The notes: generated by a model from the letters alone, not told the origin. Shown: positions 59,701 to 64,000, counted from the first letter of the stretch. The stretch is 64,000 nt of DNA from Sphingomonas sp. 1F27F7B (GCF_005503355.1 NZ_SCMK01000006.1:175584-239583); one strand, 5' to 3'. Made by a program: numbers and translations.

Positions 59701-60336
59701 ACGATCGCGCAGCGGGCGATCACCGCCACCGCGACGGCGGACAGCCGCGCCTATGACGGCACCACCGGCACCACCGGCCGGATCGCGCTCACCGGCGTGA
59801 TCTCGGGAGATGCGGTGACCGGCACCGCCACCTATCGCTTCGCCGACGCCAATGCCGGCAGCGGCCGCGCGGTGCAGGTGAACGGGCTGGCGCTGTCGGG
59901 CGTGGACGCGGGGAACTACACGGTCTCGCTGACGGGCGGGCCGGTGATCGCCGACATCACGCGCCGCACGGTGACCGTCTCTGCCAACAATGCGACCAAG
60001 CTCTTCGGCCAGCCCGATCCGGTGTTCGGCTACACCATTTCCACCGGTTCGCTGGTAAATGGTGACGGCTTCACCGGCGCGCTGGCGCGCATGGCCGGCG
60101 AGCAGGTGGGCAGCTATGCGATCGGGCAGGGAACGCTCGCGCTGTCGGCCAATTATCTGCTCACCGTGATCCCGGGCACGCTCGTGATCAGCTTCACCAA
60201 ATCGGGCGCCGATGCCAGCGACGCCCTCAGGATGCTGCGAACCGGCGTCGACGGCGGCTTCTCGCTCAACCAGGACCCTTCCCGGAATCTCGAGGGCGAT
60301 GGCAAGAGCGAGGGCGCGAACGGCGGCGGCAAGTAG
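41737..60336 (+). CDS. Giant TpsA exoprotein (filamentous-hemagglutinin-like), 6199 aa
   Basis: 6199 aa, 29% of the window. A signal peptide of 31 residues ends AHA. The TPS secretion domain follows (about 40-160: IDWDKFDINGGDTANFVFAN, then IWIYNANGVVIGANARV, recognised by TpsB). About 5300 residues of beta-helix come next, made of I-T-Q-x-x-G-T-I and G-x-I-x-L-x-G-x-V turns repeated every 60-100 residues. The C-terminal part has an MBG-type domain (about 5495-5575), six YDG-type repeats and a final MBG-type domain, then a Gly/Glu-rich end (GDGKSEGANGGGK). No barrel or LPXTG/PEP-CTERM anchor is present. The ATG at 41737 is 8 bp after GAGGG; the ATG at 41731 is too close to it. Confidence 0.93.
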   Translation: MSAPRRRSRLFTTSAFGALALAAVWAAPAHAQLVQGATPAQSNGAGPTIDQSVPNTTTVTLGGSRTVIDWDKFDINGGDTANFVFANRSDIVLNRVGGAASTINGNLNGTIGSTGGAVGGNIWIYNANGVVIGANARVSTGGLLVTTAAVDRATDSSAGGFLDGSSTQFGFTGASSDAGITVRNGAQITSHGGAIALVSTSVTTEAGSSISAQDGGNVLYGAAAKYRISFARTGADDLDLLSFEVASGADGTGSSANGGDVLSLGGSTSGNRVFAALVSKTNLFSRLLSTGTVTASTAALDETGAIVLTTNHNIVNGAASATAVANNGGADIGIGNNAQSSFTAPAITMLSSDSITSGAAMTAVGGTVDLTAENGVLWSNVQGITAGTLTARSGASMQFTGTGNAIDKIGGLTAGGDISFYSYGTNTNIAGDIVSPGKVSLNVSTASGSGVIRAAHAELSGDGAFNLDTATTLDYVYAINHDLTVNSTGDLNIALTGTANNLGNRVYLNAANGAIHQSAGGGVLNGTVVAGARDGIDLSQDNLFSQVFVSSLTGATINVKGVNSFDIGGLTTGVINVTSGGTVGAGSGSNIGTLNINAAAININQAALGAVNFGDLITTSGDIAIATDSTVGFSGTVTAASGHDVSITSNLGTINQTAGTIRGRQVHMSAGGSIVQGQSATITSTGMGTDSFVAGDDLILAGANNMGLWGLTLGWGSGSDVTLRSANRIYFDGGATPIGTLTLIADNGNIQQGSVAFTANTLIASATQSIELGTSQNNSIAHLGNISSSTGDVSLRMGVNAPVSIDGTISSTTKVLFTARGAVSGSGTIAAPQTYLDTQSGGTINIAGSTTLIGLGTGGGGLTVNATGGLAVNTTVAGNNQAITLNAAGGDIIQTGGAVVGVSLLTLNASGDIDFGAGSYISDIVAGSTGGGAITLSNAGSTNLAVSTTGAVDLTGGSYNVAGASHAGTLTATLSGDLTLDMGSVGSFGALSAGGDLSIALDGNIRLTDTVTAGNSLLLNSRNGAILQTGGTISLGTGFVFQAATGIDLNRTGNHLGNHLGFSSVIGANGSNVVIRGDWVNAGFSGVFGDVRLYAESGDVVVNPGLVANSITAEAAGDVGIGSQFGKADVTTYHQLLGTHVTVWNDGDFTVDGDVGRAGGVVTLIAANGTLTQAAGTIFGSDISLRATNSVLQSSAASVQADIGGVFLGDSGADLKLLGTNRLEFNSFNWGANATVTIRSLGDLHFDTVGTNPSNPAIGALTLISDTGNVDQWGSFNAASLNVQAHGDITLYDSNSSTVNKVGSVTGLTSATGNISLREDNGFTIDGNISAAAGNVSLNSGGAIETYSGKLSLGGTLAVTAGGDVSFDVAGNIRLGAVDTTIGSGGKFYLGSDSDIALTGAVNTGTHDLILSTNGGAITRNGGTVSNSFPATTYATASGGIDLAGAGGVNIWATSTGGGDIHLSGDSYIGFSVNTTGDVTIDSAASVGNSGDVIAHSLGINAGNGISVYGSSATVNVGSYRYLTTAAGQIEIQTPGDIHLDGDVTVGASGNADWIHLQSTSGSILQNSGKIAGGYAITLDAAQSIIQDVGAQVISNGPGGFYFSGTDVILPGANQIDAFSSYTVSHDFTLRNAGDILLWGNNVTSTGDWNLTSDTGSISGVILAHKLTATATNGFIRFNDGNSEIAELGALTAKSTGGDNDVYIYSNTLLALTGNITAGGVKLYGTSGINQTGGAITADRLWTGTSGSPLLLGGANNFGTLTEAFHPNGGTVTIRNRGDITLPGAQNSFGTLTLISDQGKISQTDAITVATLVAQAATGIDLSNASNNFTTLNGLVTTAGDIRIGDTGGFAIEADISAATGTVALASTGVGSITTGTTTVGSVTTPHGKIDADTLMVSGFAATLYAKDDIKLGNSTVSNGLTIIADHDLDLAGTINASASLIAKTGAITQSGGSWNSGVFGAASAAGDITLLQGNRFGSFNAQSSGGGTIRLNNANSAALNLGLTTTGSAAVTTVGALSSSGITADSLSASANAIDLTSNVNVNRFTGLAAVGGDIRVTVAHGFTIEGDVTASRATGKIIDLWANGGAITQTTGTISAYGVTLRATGNVMQASDGKVDANATTLGGANLYLTGANRFGLGTATAIDSAGTVQLRGDGLYLQFLNPAGNVTLTATAGDIQLTSDGLTASSLTANASGAIQMSNGTSHVGTIHGLSGTNISFTGDAFTIDGDITADAATGIVSLTADSGDLSQAAGTISGAYVNLTSNNSSVLQDAAAKVVAGNGLAVTSAHGDIALKGANDFNGTNGSTQFIYGSGKNVWIHNLGSIAFTGGTVGALNLFSDNGAITQAGAITAASLNAGSGTGITLNSLGNAISAVGILNGGSGDVTLRTSTALTLVGDVTGGTVTLTGSSTIVQNAGTITANNFTANGTALAFNGTNHVGQIDVLNASAGSASFMNRGDILIGGHVSATLDVSLTSQIGAIGGAGYVSATGLNLSAARNITLENAANTFNSLTLYAMAGDVSLTNHNGFQIAAGGVNADIHSVTFDLGGGALTAFDANSKITAGRLNLTGNGSSATVYGGSTFGLGDITLGTGTLDVTVAGNQDLTLGGDILARIVSLSSGGTITQSSGVVTTGTLNLSSHGAIFFDSANNVAGIGAVDTHGPGDFAFRNAGDLVLTGAVTVNKATLNSNTGSVTGSGLTANTLVVDAATGINLSGSLAFLRDLTSATGGIDITSTSGVLNLYGSINSGLAGTTLSAAGITQTLGIITAGTLTISSTGDVDLTKANQVQSTGTISTGTNFFHFANAGGFNVGGSIIAGNVELTAGGTGSITQTSSTVAAATLTATAGGDISFNRANAVGLYNIRAGDGRTITLRNAGNLQVKAITAQDGTVNLASNIGSVDQQAGSGNSISTGRLNVDAATDIVLAGDNFVDTLGNLSAGGSITYDGHGFTTLGGNVHAGGALTMNVTGTIHQSAGTITADHLDLTAFGIELASANDIGSTTASNFTATNNVTAFPILFRSANAILLGTISAQGSVSLIADSGGITQTGTISAAMLDAKAIGGDIVLDQNNAIGTLNGISAGGSFTLKTNGDLALNGEIAAPNLVKITAGGAITQDVDHSAITTASLQAGGATGISLLGANDVAAADLNGNGNDLRFRNLGNISIGSVNAAGHMIELVSDTGTITQSDPVNGALIGSLIVNAAGGATLLGRDNQIEHLDVISGGDVSIASGSNGYGGVMTVDRIAAAGRRVSLTNSVAAINGGNIAADYLYLFGLGVDLTAAASNVGTLNAHTPGGNLAFTNTGNLLIDGIVTNGATDVTLRSEQGGITQANNAIVTIRGLTAYGRDGVNLAGTIDRIAGLSAGTGADVSVSSDHALEITGDIAARNVTLLANNGFGPNYGAITQTGGSITADNLTASAYGVIDLQRANHVGTVKGLTSLTGTTISLTNQGDLALDGNVTGGALNFDTGSGRLEQISGTLSGGRVAVTAGDVVLDGANTVSEYYLASTGDATLRATGALRIGGQANSMTARAGGAITQLSALFVGSLDASTTSGGISLNLANRIGTIAGLSGSNVFVHNVVDLDIAGDVDGGSQAYFLVDGSRITQSAGTISAGNVTFSAGAGIDQASTAKIIASSFNGTAGTGLSLAGANQIDSATLSTSTGNLLFRNHGDLDAAAFSSPGDLTLISDTGSITQSAALSIGGAASFRAAGDITLANGANSFLSLGPISAGGDLDLRAANLKLDGNVTARNIWFQTAGDLVQQGGIVTADSLGAISNGQISLGNANQIATIGELRARAGDLTLHVTGDVSLTNAVAASGNLVTLTSDTGGITQANNPDAVIYGSRLNARAGGDILLGGANQFGVLSLDLTGSATVNVVGNLMLADTVDVGGDLSLTSGGRITSYGMTGGVTGTLRSHAQSGIAIAFNSGDVGAFGDQITSSGDVGLLAEHVRLTGAVSTSGAFSADAMAGSVSQAAGSVITAASASGSATGDMLLGGGNMIGAIGNLSAAGDLTVRTGGGLAITGPVSAGSSAAMTLIAGGDIDNGGTAAVSGGTLSASAAGHWVQLYGNGLVSFTTLGDASADNFVLYNNGAIDLAGNIVVTSGMVLDATGAITQSDGNLTVRSLSLYGRGGVTADRENHVVRLQGNTYSSAAFRFTNAGDLTVLGNIGSGDVTLNVDGDLTANAGISTLGVITLNANGIQAGELWGNDVIVNGGAHDVRIGRILSQDDVAVTGTGYVSVGSLDLLGGTDAAGDGYNVRISGGDVTLGAASGAITASNYLSYGAGVTPGSVMILATGNATVGVTDANAAIGIAATGDVHAESLDALRIAGASGANVTLIAGTDLTLSGNLVAGRDLTATATAGDVLGASARLGAGLTADGTLTVNGANIALLEASSRYDLKLNGTGIVDVGLAYVGRNYTLKGASFLGAALTPVGGRTGDWHLTSLGDLDLGGATLEYPGSIDFQVAGMLSNGTIQSLTGAVTGSANAVDVYELLGAVGVGVSSTIGAFNLFHGAGGTGGFDIESATAIRVAGSIEANGNVRLAAANGDATAGYITSGGDITVYAQGGDAVLRRSTLTGTTGDLTVESTSGNAVLGEDGAVGIGNDRYFERATGSTGSAHVRGLTGAFVNLDHSATLDQVIANDAAVTVLHGNLAIGELRADTGNASVYLADGALTVNTASGDTVDLEARGGNLTLGSGGISANDIYLNSNRTIDTTAVANLSAGNYLYIDGGTVLAAALDSGGDVELYSSTGGITMGALTGRRDATVSAAGDLSIERIALAGGGQFAAGGTATVRSLTAPGGYALAAMGNVTLGADAGAVASASNIAEAGGSLGGCGCGTGGATVVSLGGNVTINLFSVTGVFDTVAAGSGNVDVRVASGDLGINLLAGHDITAFTPGLLSLTRVESSGGDYTLTAADFGGDALHPVFGTSGATALGNVTIIDTAGDLGAGGWLIAAGDIHVEARGGAITGGMILDAQGDVTAIGQGIRLGQVTGRDVTIDAGTGTADMVGTVSVGRDYTLAGGDFVGNILAVGGARAGSLAVTDTVGDFDHGAADFAFGGAISIRAQHGLLRIGNLQAGNAITLEAGGDLELASAALTGTGANALSLTAGGGLVFGAADAASIAVGNVFTNAGSALTGTGLAASNGAIAINLQQADRLGNIDGGTVQVSVRTGDLAIGNIDAAGAIALQGPTGTLRLGNVTSSAGHIDILGQGDVSTGDLWGRSVVNLGAGGGTGAGNLRFGTVTGGDVALTAAGGIGGAGVSAATLAVVAANGDVDLDVNGVGSQVASLGTVTVANGGFKLRNLQNLGLDGLIEVGGTLDLQVTGALSQNSLYIVANRLQGGATGGAVLGGDNRIGMLGSFDGNGFRLNNISALAIDGIVQGNGGAVTIASHGGMTITANGRILSAAGGDAITLASDGLFTNRRGADALAATAGRWLVYTQTGATPGQSDPNNDFGGLAGTSYYGDAYDFGTGSFAAAPNAGNRFVYGYRPVLTVTPDSFHVTYNGAVPTLTATITGLVNGDSASAAWSGAAALSGAGRNAGTYAVYAALGSLASDMNYAFTFGAGTVVVDPRVISAILTADNRVYDGTANATGSFTLTGLVDGDQVAASGVLAFDSKNAGKRIATASGITLSGADAGNYVVNTTTTALADILVKTITATLSANGRTYDGTTAATGSLALSGLIGNDQVSANGTLAFDNKNAGIGRNVTASGITLSGTDAGNYVVNTTATALADILAKAITATLSANGRTYDGTTAATGSLALNGLIGGDQVAANGTLAFDNKNAGIGRTVTASGITLSGADAGNYVVNATTTALADILAKTITATLAANGRVYDGTTAATGTLGLNGVVAGDAVSAGSTGMAFDSRNAGVGRTVTASGITLSGADAGNYVVNTTATALADILAKAITATLAANGRVYDGTAAATGTLGLNGVVLGDQVGVTAGGIAFDSRNAGNRTATATGLALNGADAANYTISGTATGTATIAQRAITATATADSRAYDGTTGTTGRIALTGVISGDAVTGTATYRFADANAGSGRAVQVNGLALSGVDAGNYTVSLTGGPVIADITRRTVTVSANNATKLFGQPDPVFGYTISTGSLVNGDGFTGALARMAGEQVGSYAIGQGTLALSANYLLTVIPGTLVISFTKSGADASDALRMLRTGVDGGFSLNQDPSRNLEGDGKSEGANGGGK
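58471..59960 (+). repeat. Six tandem YDG-domain repeats inside tpsA
   Basis: Six copies of about 246-252 bp, each with a Y-D-G-T motif and the G-x-D-A-x-N-Y ending. Copies 2, 3 and 4 begin at 58711, 58960 and 59209 and share long identical stretches, for example around CCTATGACGGCAC and GCGAGCGGCATCACC. Copy 6 is more divergent. High identity suggests recent duplication and possible copy-number change. Confidence 0.85.
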
Positions 60337-60340
60337 CAAG

Positions 60341-60371
60341 AGAGCCCGCGCGGTTCGGCTGCGCGGGCTCT
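60341..60371. terminator. Terminator hairpin between tpsA and the glycerate kinase
   Basis: AGAGCCCGCGC (60341-60351) and GCGCGGGCTCT (60361-60371) are a perfect 11-bp stem with a 9-nt loop, followed by CGGCCCTTTTC. It lies between convergent genes (tpsA ending 60336 and the kinase ending 60452), so it may serve both. Confidence 0.8.
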
Positions 60372-60451
60372 CGGCCCTTTTCGGGGGGCGGGCGCCGCGC
60401 GAGCCGCGGCGCCCAACGAAAGCGGGCAGCCCGCCATGTCGAGCTGCCCAA

Positions 60452-61216
60452 TTAACCTGGATCAATCCTCGGCTGCCGATCGGCGTCGAGCCGCAGCGTC
60501 AGATCGGCCCAGGCATGGCCGTGGCGCAGCATATGCCGAGTCAGCCGCTCATAATGCTGGACGAAGCGCCGGACCTCGGCATCGGACATCGGTCCGCGCG
60601 CGGCATGTTCCTGCTCGATCCGCCAATCGGCCACTACCTCGAAGCCGGGCGCCTCGAGGAAGACGAGCTGGTCGATCCGTGCCCAGAGCGCTTGATAGGC
60701 ACCGGCCAGCTGGTCGTTCACCCAGCGCCGCCAGCGGCCGTCCGGATCGTGCACGCGTTCCAGCTCGTTGATCGGCTGGGCGAGCTCCGCAGGGGCCTGT
60801 GGCCGAGCCCCCACGCACCAGCCCTCCAGGATCAACATCTCGGCCGGCCCGGGAACCTGCTCGGACGTGCGGGGCTCGTCGCGCGCCTTGTCGAAGCGGG
60901 GGAGCAGGGCGGGGCCGTGCGCCAGCGCTTCGATCGCCGCCAGCCCGGCGGGAACGTCGTGCGTGCCCGGCACGCCGCGGGTGCGCAGCAACGGGTGGAC
61001 GGTCTCGGCGAGCCGTTGCCGGGCGGCACCGTCTAGATAGAGGTCGTCGAGCGACAGCACGGGGCAGCCAAAGTGGGTGGCGAGGGCTTGTGCGATCGTC
61101 GACTTGCCGCTGCCCTGCGCGCCGGCGATGCCGAGCACAAAGGGTCGCCGCGCGCCCGGGCGGAGCCGTGCCGCGACGATCTCGGCCATGGCGGGAAGGG
61201 GCGGTGCGCTGTCCAT
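60452..61216 (-). CDS. D-glycerate 3-kinase-like P-loop kinase
   Basis: 254 aa. The Walker A motif GAQGSGKST is at residues 32-40, followed by LSLDDLYL (Walker B-like), TRGVPGTHD, LEGWCVGA and the EAPGFEVVADWRIEQE block. This combination is typical of the YeiI/GLYK family of D-glycerate 3-kinases, which make 3-phosphoglycerate from D-glycerate; related uridine and pantothenate kinases lack some of these blocks. The ATG at 61216 follows GCGGGGTG. It diverges from the LacI gene by only 83 bp, so it may be that regulator's target. Confidence 0.85.
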   Translation of the reverse strand: MDSAPPLPAMAEIVAARLRPGARRPFVLGIAGAQGSGKSTIAQALATHFGCPVLSLDDLYLDGAARQRLAETVHPLLRTRGVPGTHDVPAGLAAIEALAHGPALLPRFDKARDEPRTSEQVPGPAEMLILEGWCVGARPQAPAELAQPINELERVHDPDGRWRRWVNDQLAGAYQALWARIDQLVFLEAPGFEVVADWRIEQEHAARGPMSDAEVRRFVQHYERLTRHMLRHGHAWADLTLRLDADRQPRIDPG

Positions 61217-61299
61217 CACCCCGCTTCTTAGCTTGCGCACTGCCAGCGCTGTCAAATATGGCTTGTACAGGCCGGGGCTGCATCCCGGCGGGGAAAGTG

Positions 61300-62307
61300 A
61301 TGTCCAGCCGTCCCACGATCAAGGAAGTGTCGAAGATCGCCGGCGTGTCGTTCAAGACCGTCAGCCGCGTGCTCAACAACGAGAAGCATGTCAGCGAAGA
61401 GACGCGCCGCCGCGTCGAGGAAGTCGTTGCCCGGCTCAACTTCCGGCCCAGCCACGCCGCTCGCACGCTTGCCGGGCGCAAGTCGTTCCAGGTCGGCCTG
61501 CTCTACGACAACCCCAGTCCCTATTACATCTATCACGTCCAGACCGGCGCGCAGCAGCGCTGCACCGAGCTGGGCTATCGCCTGCTGCTCCAGCCGATCG
61601 ACAGCCAGTCGCCCGATCTCGTCTCGAACGTGCTTGCGCTGATCGACGAGACGCATCTCGACGGCCTGATCCTCTCGCCGCCGGTGACCGAGGCGACGGC
61701 GCTGCTCGACGAGCTCGACCGGCGCGGACTGCCCTATGTCCGGATCGCGCCGGGCACGCGCAAGGATGCCGGCATGTCGGCATCGATGGACGACGTCGCC
61801 GCCGCGCGTGAGCTGGTCGGCCATCTGATCGGGCTTGGGCATCGCCGCATCGCGATGATCCGCGGGCTCGACAGCCACGCTTCCTCGGCGGATCGCCTGG
61901 CGGGCTACAAGGCCGAGCTCGAAGCACATGGCATCGCCTTCGATCCTTCGCTCGTCGCCGCCGCGGAAAATGACTTCGCCTCGGGCGCAGCGGCGGCGCG
62001 CGCGCTGCTGGCGCGCAAGGACCGGCCGACCGCGATCTTCGCCGGCAATGACGACATGGCGGCGGGCGCGCTCGCAGTGGCGCATGAGAGCGACATCGAC
62101 GTGCCGGGCCAGCTCTCGATCGCGGGGTTCGACGATTCGGACCTGGCGCGCGCGGTGTGGCCGCCGCTCACCACCATCCGCCAGCCGGTGCACGAGCTCG
62201 CTTCCGCCGCGGCCGAGCTGATCCTCGGCGGCAGCGCGCCCCAGCCGCGCGTCACGCTGGGCCATCAGCTGGTGGTGCGGGCGAGCACCGGGCCAGCCGC
62301 CCGGTAA
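61300..62307 (+). CDS. LacI family transcriptional regulator
   Basis: 335 aa. The N-terminal helix-turn-helix is TIKEVSKIAGVSFKTVSRVL; the hinge AARTLAGRKS precedes a periplasmic-binding-protein-like domain with GHRRIAMIRG and the C-terminal IAGFDDSDLA. It binds a sugar-type ligand, identity unknown, though a glycerate kinase is divergent. GGGGAAAG precedes the ATG at 61300; upstream in-frame sequence is not homologous. Confidence 0.95.
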   Translation: MSSRPTIKEVSKIAGVSFKTVSRVLNNEKHVSEETRRRVEEVVARLNFRPSHAARTLAGRKSFQVGLLYDNPSPYYIYHVQTGAQQRCTELGYRLLLQPIDSQSPDLVSNVLALIDETHLDGLILSPPVTEATALLDELDRRGLPYVRIAPGTRKDAGMSASMDDVAAARELVGHLIGLGHRRIAMIRGLDSHASSADRLAGYKAELEAHGIAFDPSLVAAAENDFASGAAAARALLARKDRPTAIFAGNDDMAAGALAVAHESDIDVPGQLSIAGFDDSDLARAVWPPLTTIRQPVHELASAAAELILGGSAPQPRVTLGHQLVVRASTGPAAR

Positions 62308-62336
62308 CCAAGGCCTGTCCCGCCGCCGGACACTGG

Positions 62337-62381
62337 TTAACCAAAGGTAATGCTGGCGGCAAAGGTTAAGAAGTCGTTAAC
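62337..62381 (+). promoter_or_regulatory. Two CtrA-like boxes upstream of the small membrane protein
   Basis: TTAA-GAAGTCG-TTAAC (62366-62381) matches the full CtrA consensus TTAA-N7-TTAAC. A second, weaker copy TTAA-CCAAAGG-TAAT (62337-62351) lies 29 bp upstream inside GGTTAACC. The first box is only 9 bp from the small gene's ATG, so it might repress, while the upstream box could sit at -35. Confidence 0.6.
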
Positions 62382-62389
62382 TGCTGGCC

Positions 62390-62560
62390 ATGCAACGCCA
62401 GCTCGTGCTCGAGGGCTACGCGCCCCGCCGCCACCCGTTCCGCCGCCACGTCCGCCGCGCCGTGGCGCAGCAGCGCAAGCTGCGGGACGACAGCGACGTC
62501 AAGCTCTTCGCATTGAGCTTCACGGCCTTCTTCGTCTGCTTCTTCACCTTCATCGCCTGA
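62390..62560 (+). CDS. Small hypothetical protein with C-terminal membrane segment
   Basis: 56 aa. A basic N-terminal half rich in Arg and His (residues 12-30) is followed by a hydrophobic C-terminus FALSFTAFFVCFFTFIA. No family name is known to me, but proteins of this layout are common in sphingomonads. No strong ribosome-binding site precedes the ATG. CtrA-like boxes directly upstream suggest cell-cycle control. It ends 18 bp before the MFS gene, which is convergent. Confidence 0.7.
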   Translation: MQRQLVLEGYAPRRHPFRRHVRRAVAQQRKLRDDSDVKLFALSFTAFFVCFFTFIA

Positions 62561-62578
62561 CGGCGAGGGCCTGCCGGC

Positions 62579-63874
62579 TCAGGGCAGCACGTCGGGCACG
62601 TGGGGCGCGTCCTCGGCCTTGTAGAGCCGGTTCGCGCACCAGGCCGAGGCAAGGCAGAGTACCACCACCACCAGGATGCATTCGGCCACGCCGACTCCGG
62701 GGATCTTGCTCACCCCGAAGATGCCGACCGACCCGAACACCATGAAGCCCGCATTGACGATGTTGTTCGCCGCCACGGTCCGCGCGGTCTGCGACTTTTC
62801 GACGGTGGTGGTCAGAAAGGCATAGAGCGGCACCACGAACATGCCGCCGGTGATCGCAATCGCGATCAGCAGCCCCAGCACCGCCCAGCCCAGCGGCATC
62901 ATCACGAACTCCGCGGTCTTGATCAGCGGCCCGTCGTGCACCGGCCAGAAGCGCGCGACGAAATAGAAGGCGATCACGAACACCATCATCGTCAGCACCG
63001 AGCGCACGGCGTATTTCGCCGAGACATGGCCCTTGAGCAGCCGGTTGATGATCACCGATCCGATCGCGATACCCACCGAGAAGATGCCGAGGAACACGCT
63101 CGCCACGTCCTTCTGGGCATGGAAGACGTTCTTGACGAGCGGGGGGAAGAGCACGCCCAGCACCGCCGCGATCGTCCAGAACACGCTGATCGAGATGATC
63201 GCGAGATAGAGGCGGCGGATGTGCATGGTGGCCGAGATCAGCCGCCAGGAAGCGCGGAAGATGTTGTAGTCGATCTTGAGCGTGGTGAGCGGCGGGGCGG
63301 GGGGGATCCGCAGCGAGGCGAGCCAGCCGATCACCGCGACGCCGATCACCGCGAACGCGGCGGCCTTCGCGCTGATCACGCCGCCGGCGATCGTGCCGCA
63401 CAGGATGGCGATATAGGTGCCGGCCTCCACCATGCCGGTGCCGCCCAGCACTTCGTCTTCCTTCAGATGCTGGGGCAGGATCGCATATTTGATCGGGCCG
63501 AAGAACGCCGAATGGATGCCCATGCCGACCAGCGCGACGAGCATCAGCTCCAGATTCTTGAGGAAGATGCCCGAGGCGCCCACCAGCATGATGCCGATTT
63601 CGGCGGCCTTGATGATCCGCATGATCTTCGCCTTGTCATACGTGTCGGCGAGCTGGCCGGCGAGCGCGGAGAAGAGGAAGAAGGGCAGGATGAAGATGCC
63701 GGTGGCGATGGCGCTGAACCGGGTCTCGTCCTCGACCGAGTTGAAGATCTGGTAGGTCGCGAAGAAGATCATCGCGTTCTTGAACAGATTGTCGTTGAAC
63801 GCGCCGAGGAACTGGGTGACGAAAAGCGGCAGGAACCGGCGCTCCCGCATCAAACCGAGCGCCGCACCATGCAT
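62579..63874 (-). CDS. MFS transporter, LplT-like
   Basis: 431 aa with twelve predicted membrane helices. The first, LPLFVTQFLGAFNDNLFKN, carries the FNDN signature of the LplT family of lysophospholipid flippases/MFS carriers. LADTYDKAKIMRI is the loop 2-3 motif. Other members transport lysophospholipids for re-acylation; here that is inferred. The start at 63874 (MHGAALGLMRERR) has GAAGGT upstream. A longer start at 63928 is open but unlikely. Confidence 0.88.
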   Translation of the reverse strand: MHGAALGLMRERRFLPLFVTQFLGAFNDNLFKNAMIFFATYQIFNSVEDETRFSAIATGIFILPFFLFSALAGQLADTYDKAKIMRIIKAAEIGIMLVGASGIFLKNLELMLVALVGMGIHSAFFGPIKYAILPQHLKEDEVLGGTGMVEAGTYIAILCGTIAGGVISAKAAAFAVIGVAVIGWLASLRIPPAPPLTTLKIDYNIFRASWRLISATMHIRRLYLAIISISVFWTIAAVLGVLFPPLVKNVFHAQKDVASVFLGIFSVGIAIGSVIINRLLKGHVSAKYAVRSVLTMMVFVIAFYFVARFWPVHDGPLIKTAEFVMMPLGWAVLGLLIAIAITGGMFVVPLYAFLTTTVEKSQTARTVAANNIVNAGFMVFGSVGIFGVSKIPGVGVAECILVVVVLCLASAWCANRLYKAEDAPHVPDVLP

Positions 63875-64000
63875 AAGCTGACCTTCACCTCTGTATGCGG
63901 GTTTTCCCGCTGATTGACGGGTGGGCATAGCCGAGCGGGATGCGCGGCGGCAATCGGTTAATGGGTTTCCATCTGCTCCCCTTCCTGGGAGGGAGGGGAG
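63875..64000. other. Window end, upstream region of the MFS gene
   Basis: 126 bp without a coding region. The last 25 bp (CTCCCCTTCCTGGGAGGGAGGGGAG) look like the left edge of the same GC-rich repeat family as at 1009-1134, cut by the window end. Confidence 0.5.

Noticed and set aside
58471..59960. CRISPR-like or satellite interpretation of the regular repeats
   Set aside because: The repeats are ~249 bp, in frame and encode YDG domains; no short direct repeats with unique spacers are present.
41590..60465. Several very long minus-strand open frames (up to 1874 aa) opposite tpsA
   Set aside because: Antisense shadows of the low-complexity TpsA repeats, with the same composition artefact. 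The YDG repeats explain the regularity.

Overview
The window is chromosomal DNA from a high-GC alphaproteobacterium, most likely a sphingomonad (Sphingomonas or a close relative). Support comes from the aroA-cmk-rpsA-ihfB order, the FYDLN-acid (TIGR02300) protein, the DUF1476 ATPase zeta-type protein, an EcfG-type stress promoter, a CtrA-type box, and GC-rich intergenic inverted repeats of the kind common in this group. No rRNA operon, prophage, transposase or CRISPR array is visible.

Layout. 1-14.1 kb is ordinary housekeeping and small operons: a quinone oxidoreductase; DUF1476-BolA-monothiol glutaredoxin (Fe-S handling); a BlaI/M56-peptidase sensor pair behind two tandem operator dyads; an MBL hydrolase; a DUF4230 protein; nadA and nadC flanking a divergent Fe/2OG dioxygenase; RNase T2; and an orphan peptide-type solute-binding lipoprotein. 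14.1-15.0 kb holds a degenerate tRNA-Ser-like sequence and a tRNA-Leu(UAA) gene interrupted in its anticodon by a 216-nt group I intron. 15.0-20.8 kb (minus strand) is the classical aroA-(hydrolase)-cmk-rpsA-ihfB cluster, with a small gene on the opposite strand between cmk and rpsA. 20.9-24.8 kb has the TIGR02300 gene, tRNA-Ala(GGC), a LytS-type kinase, a TetR regulator and a GT-B glycosyltransferase. 24.9-32.6 kb is a 2546-aa autotransporter. 32.6-35.6 kb has small membrane and stress genes (DUF4142 behind an EcfG promoter, DUF3597) and a serine acetyltransferase coupled to an internally deleted glutamine amidotransferase.

The most striking region is 35.6-60.3 kb. A 7TM-type sensor kinase and its LuxR-class response regulator lie beside a divergent LuxR-type regulator, followed by a TpsB outer-membrane transporter and an 18.6-kb gene for a 6199-aa TpsA exoprotein with tandem YDG/MBG repeats near its C-terminus. 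The promoter regions of the LuxR regulator and of tpsB carry the same 20-bp palindrome, TGTCSCTA-N4-TAGCGACA, with further conserved sequence on one side. This points to a single regulon controlling a giant surface protein.

60.4-63.9 kb holds a D-glycerate 3-kinase, a LacI regulator, a tiny membrane protein behind CtrA-like boxes, and an LplT-like MFS transporter. All functional calls come from reading motifs; no database search was run.
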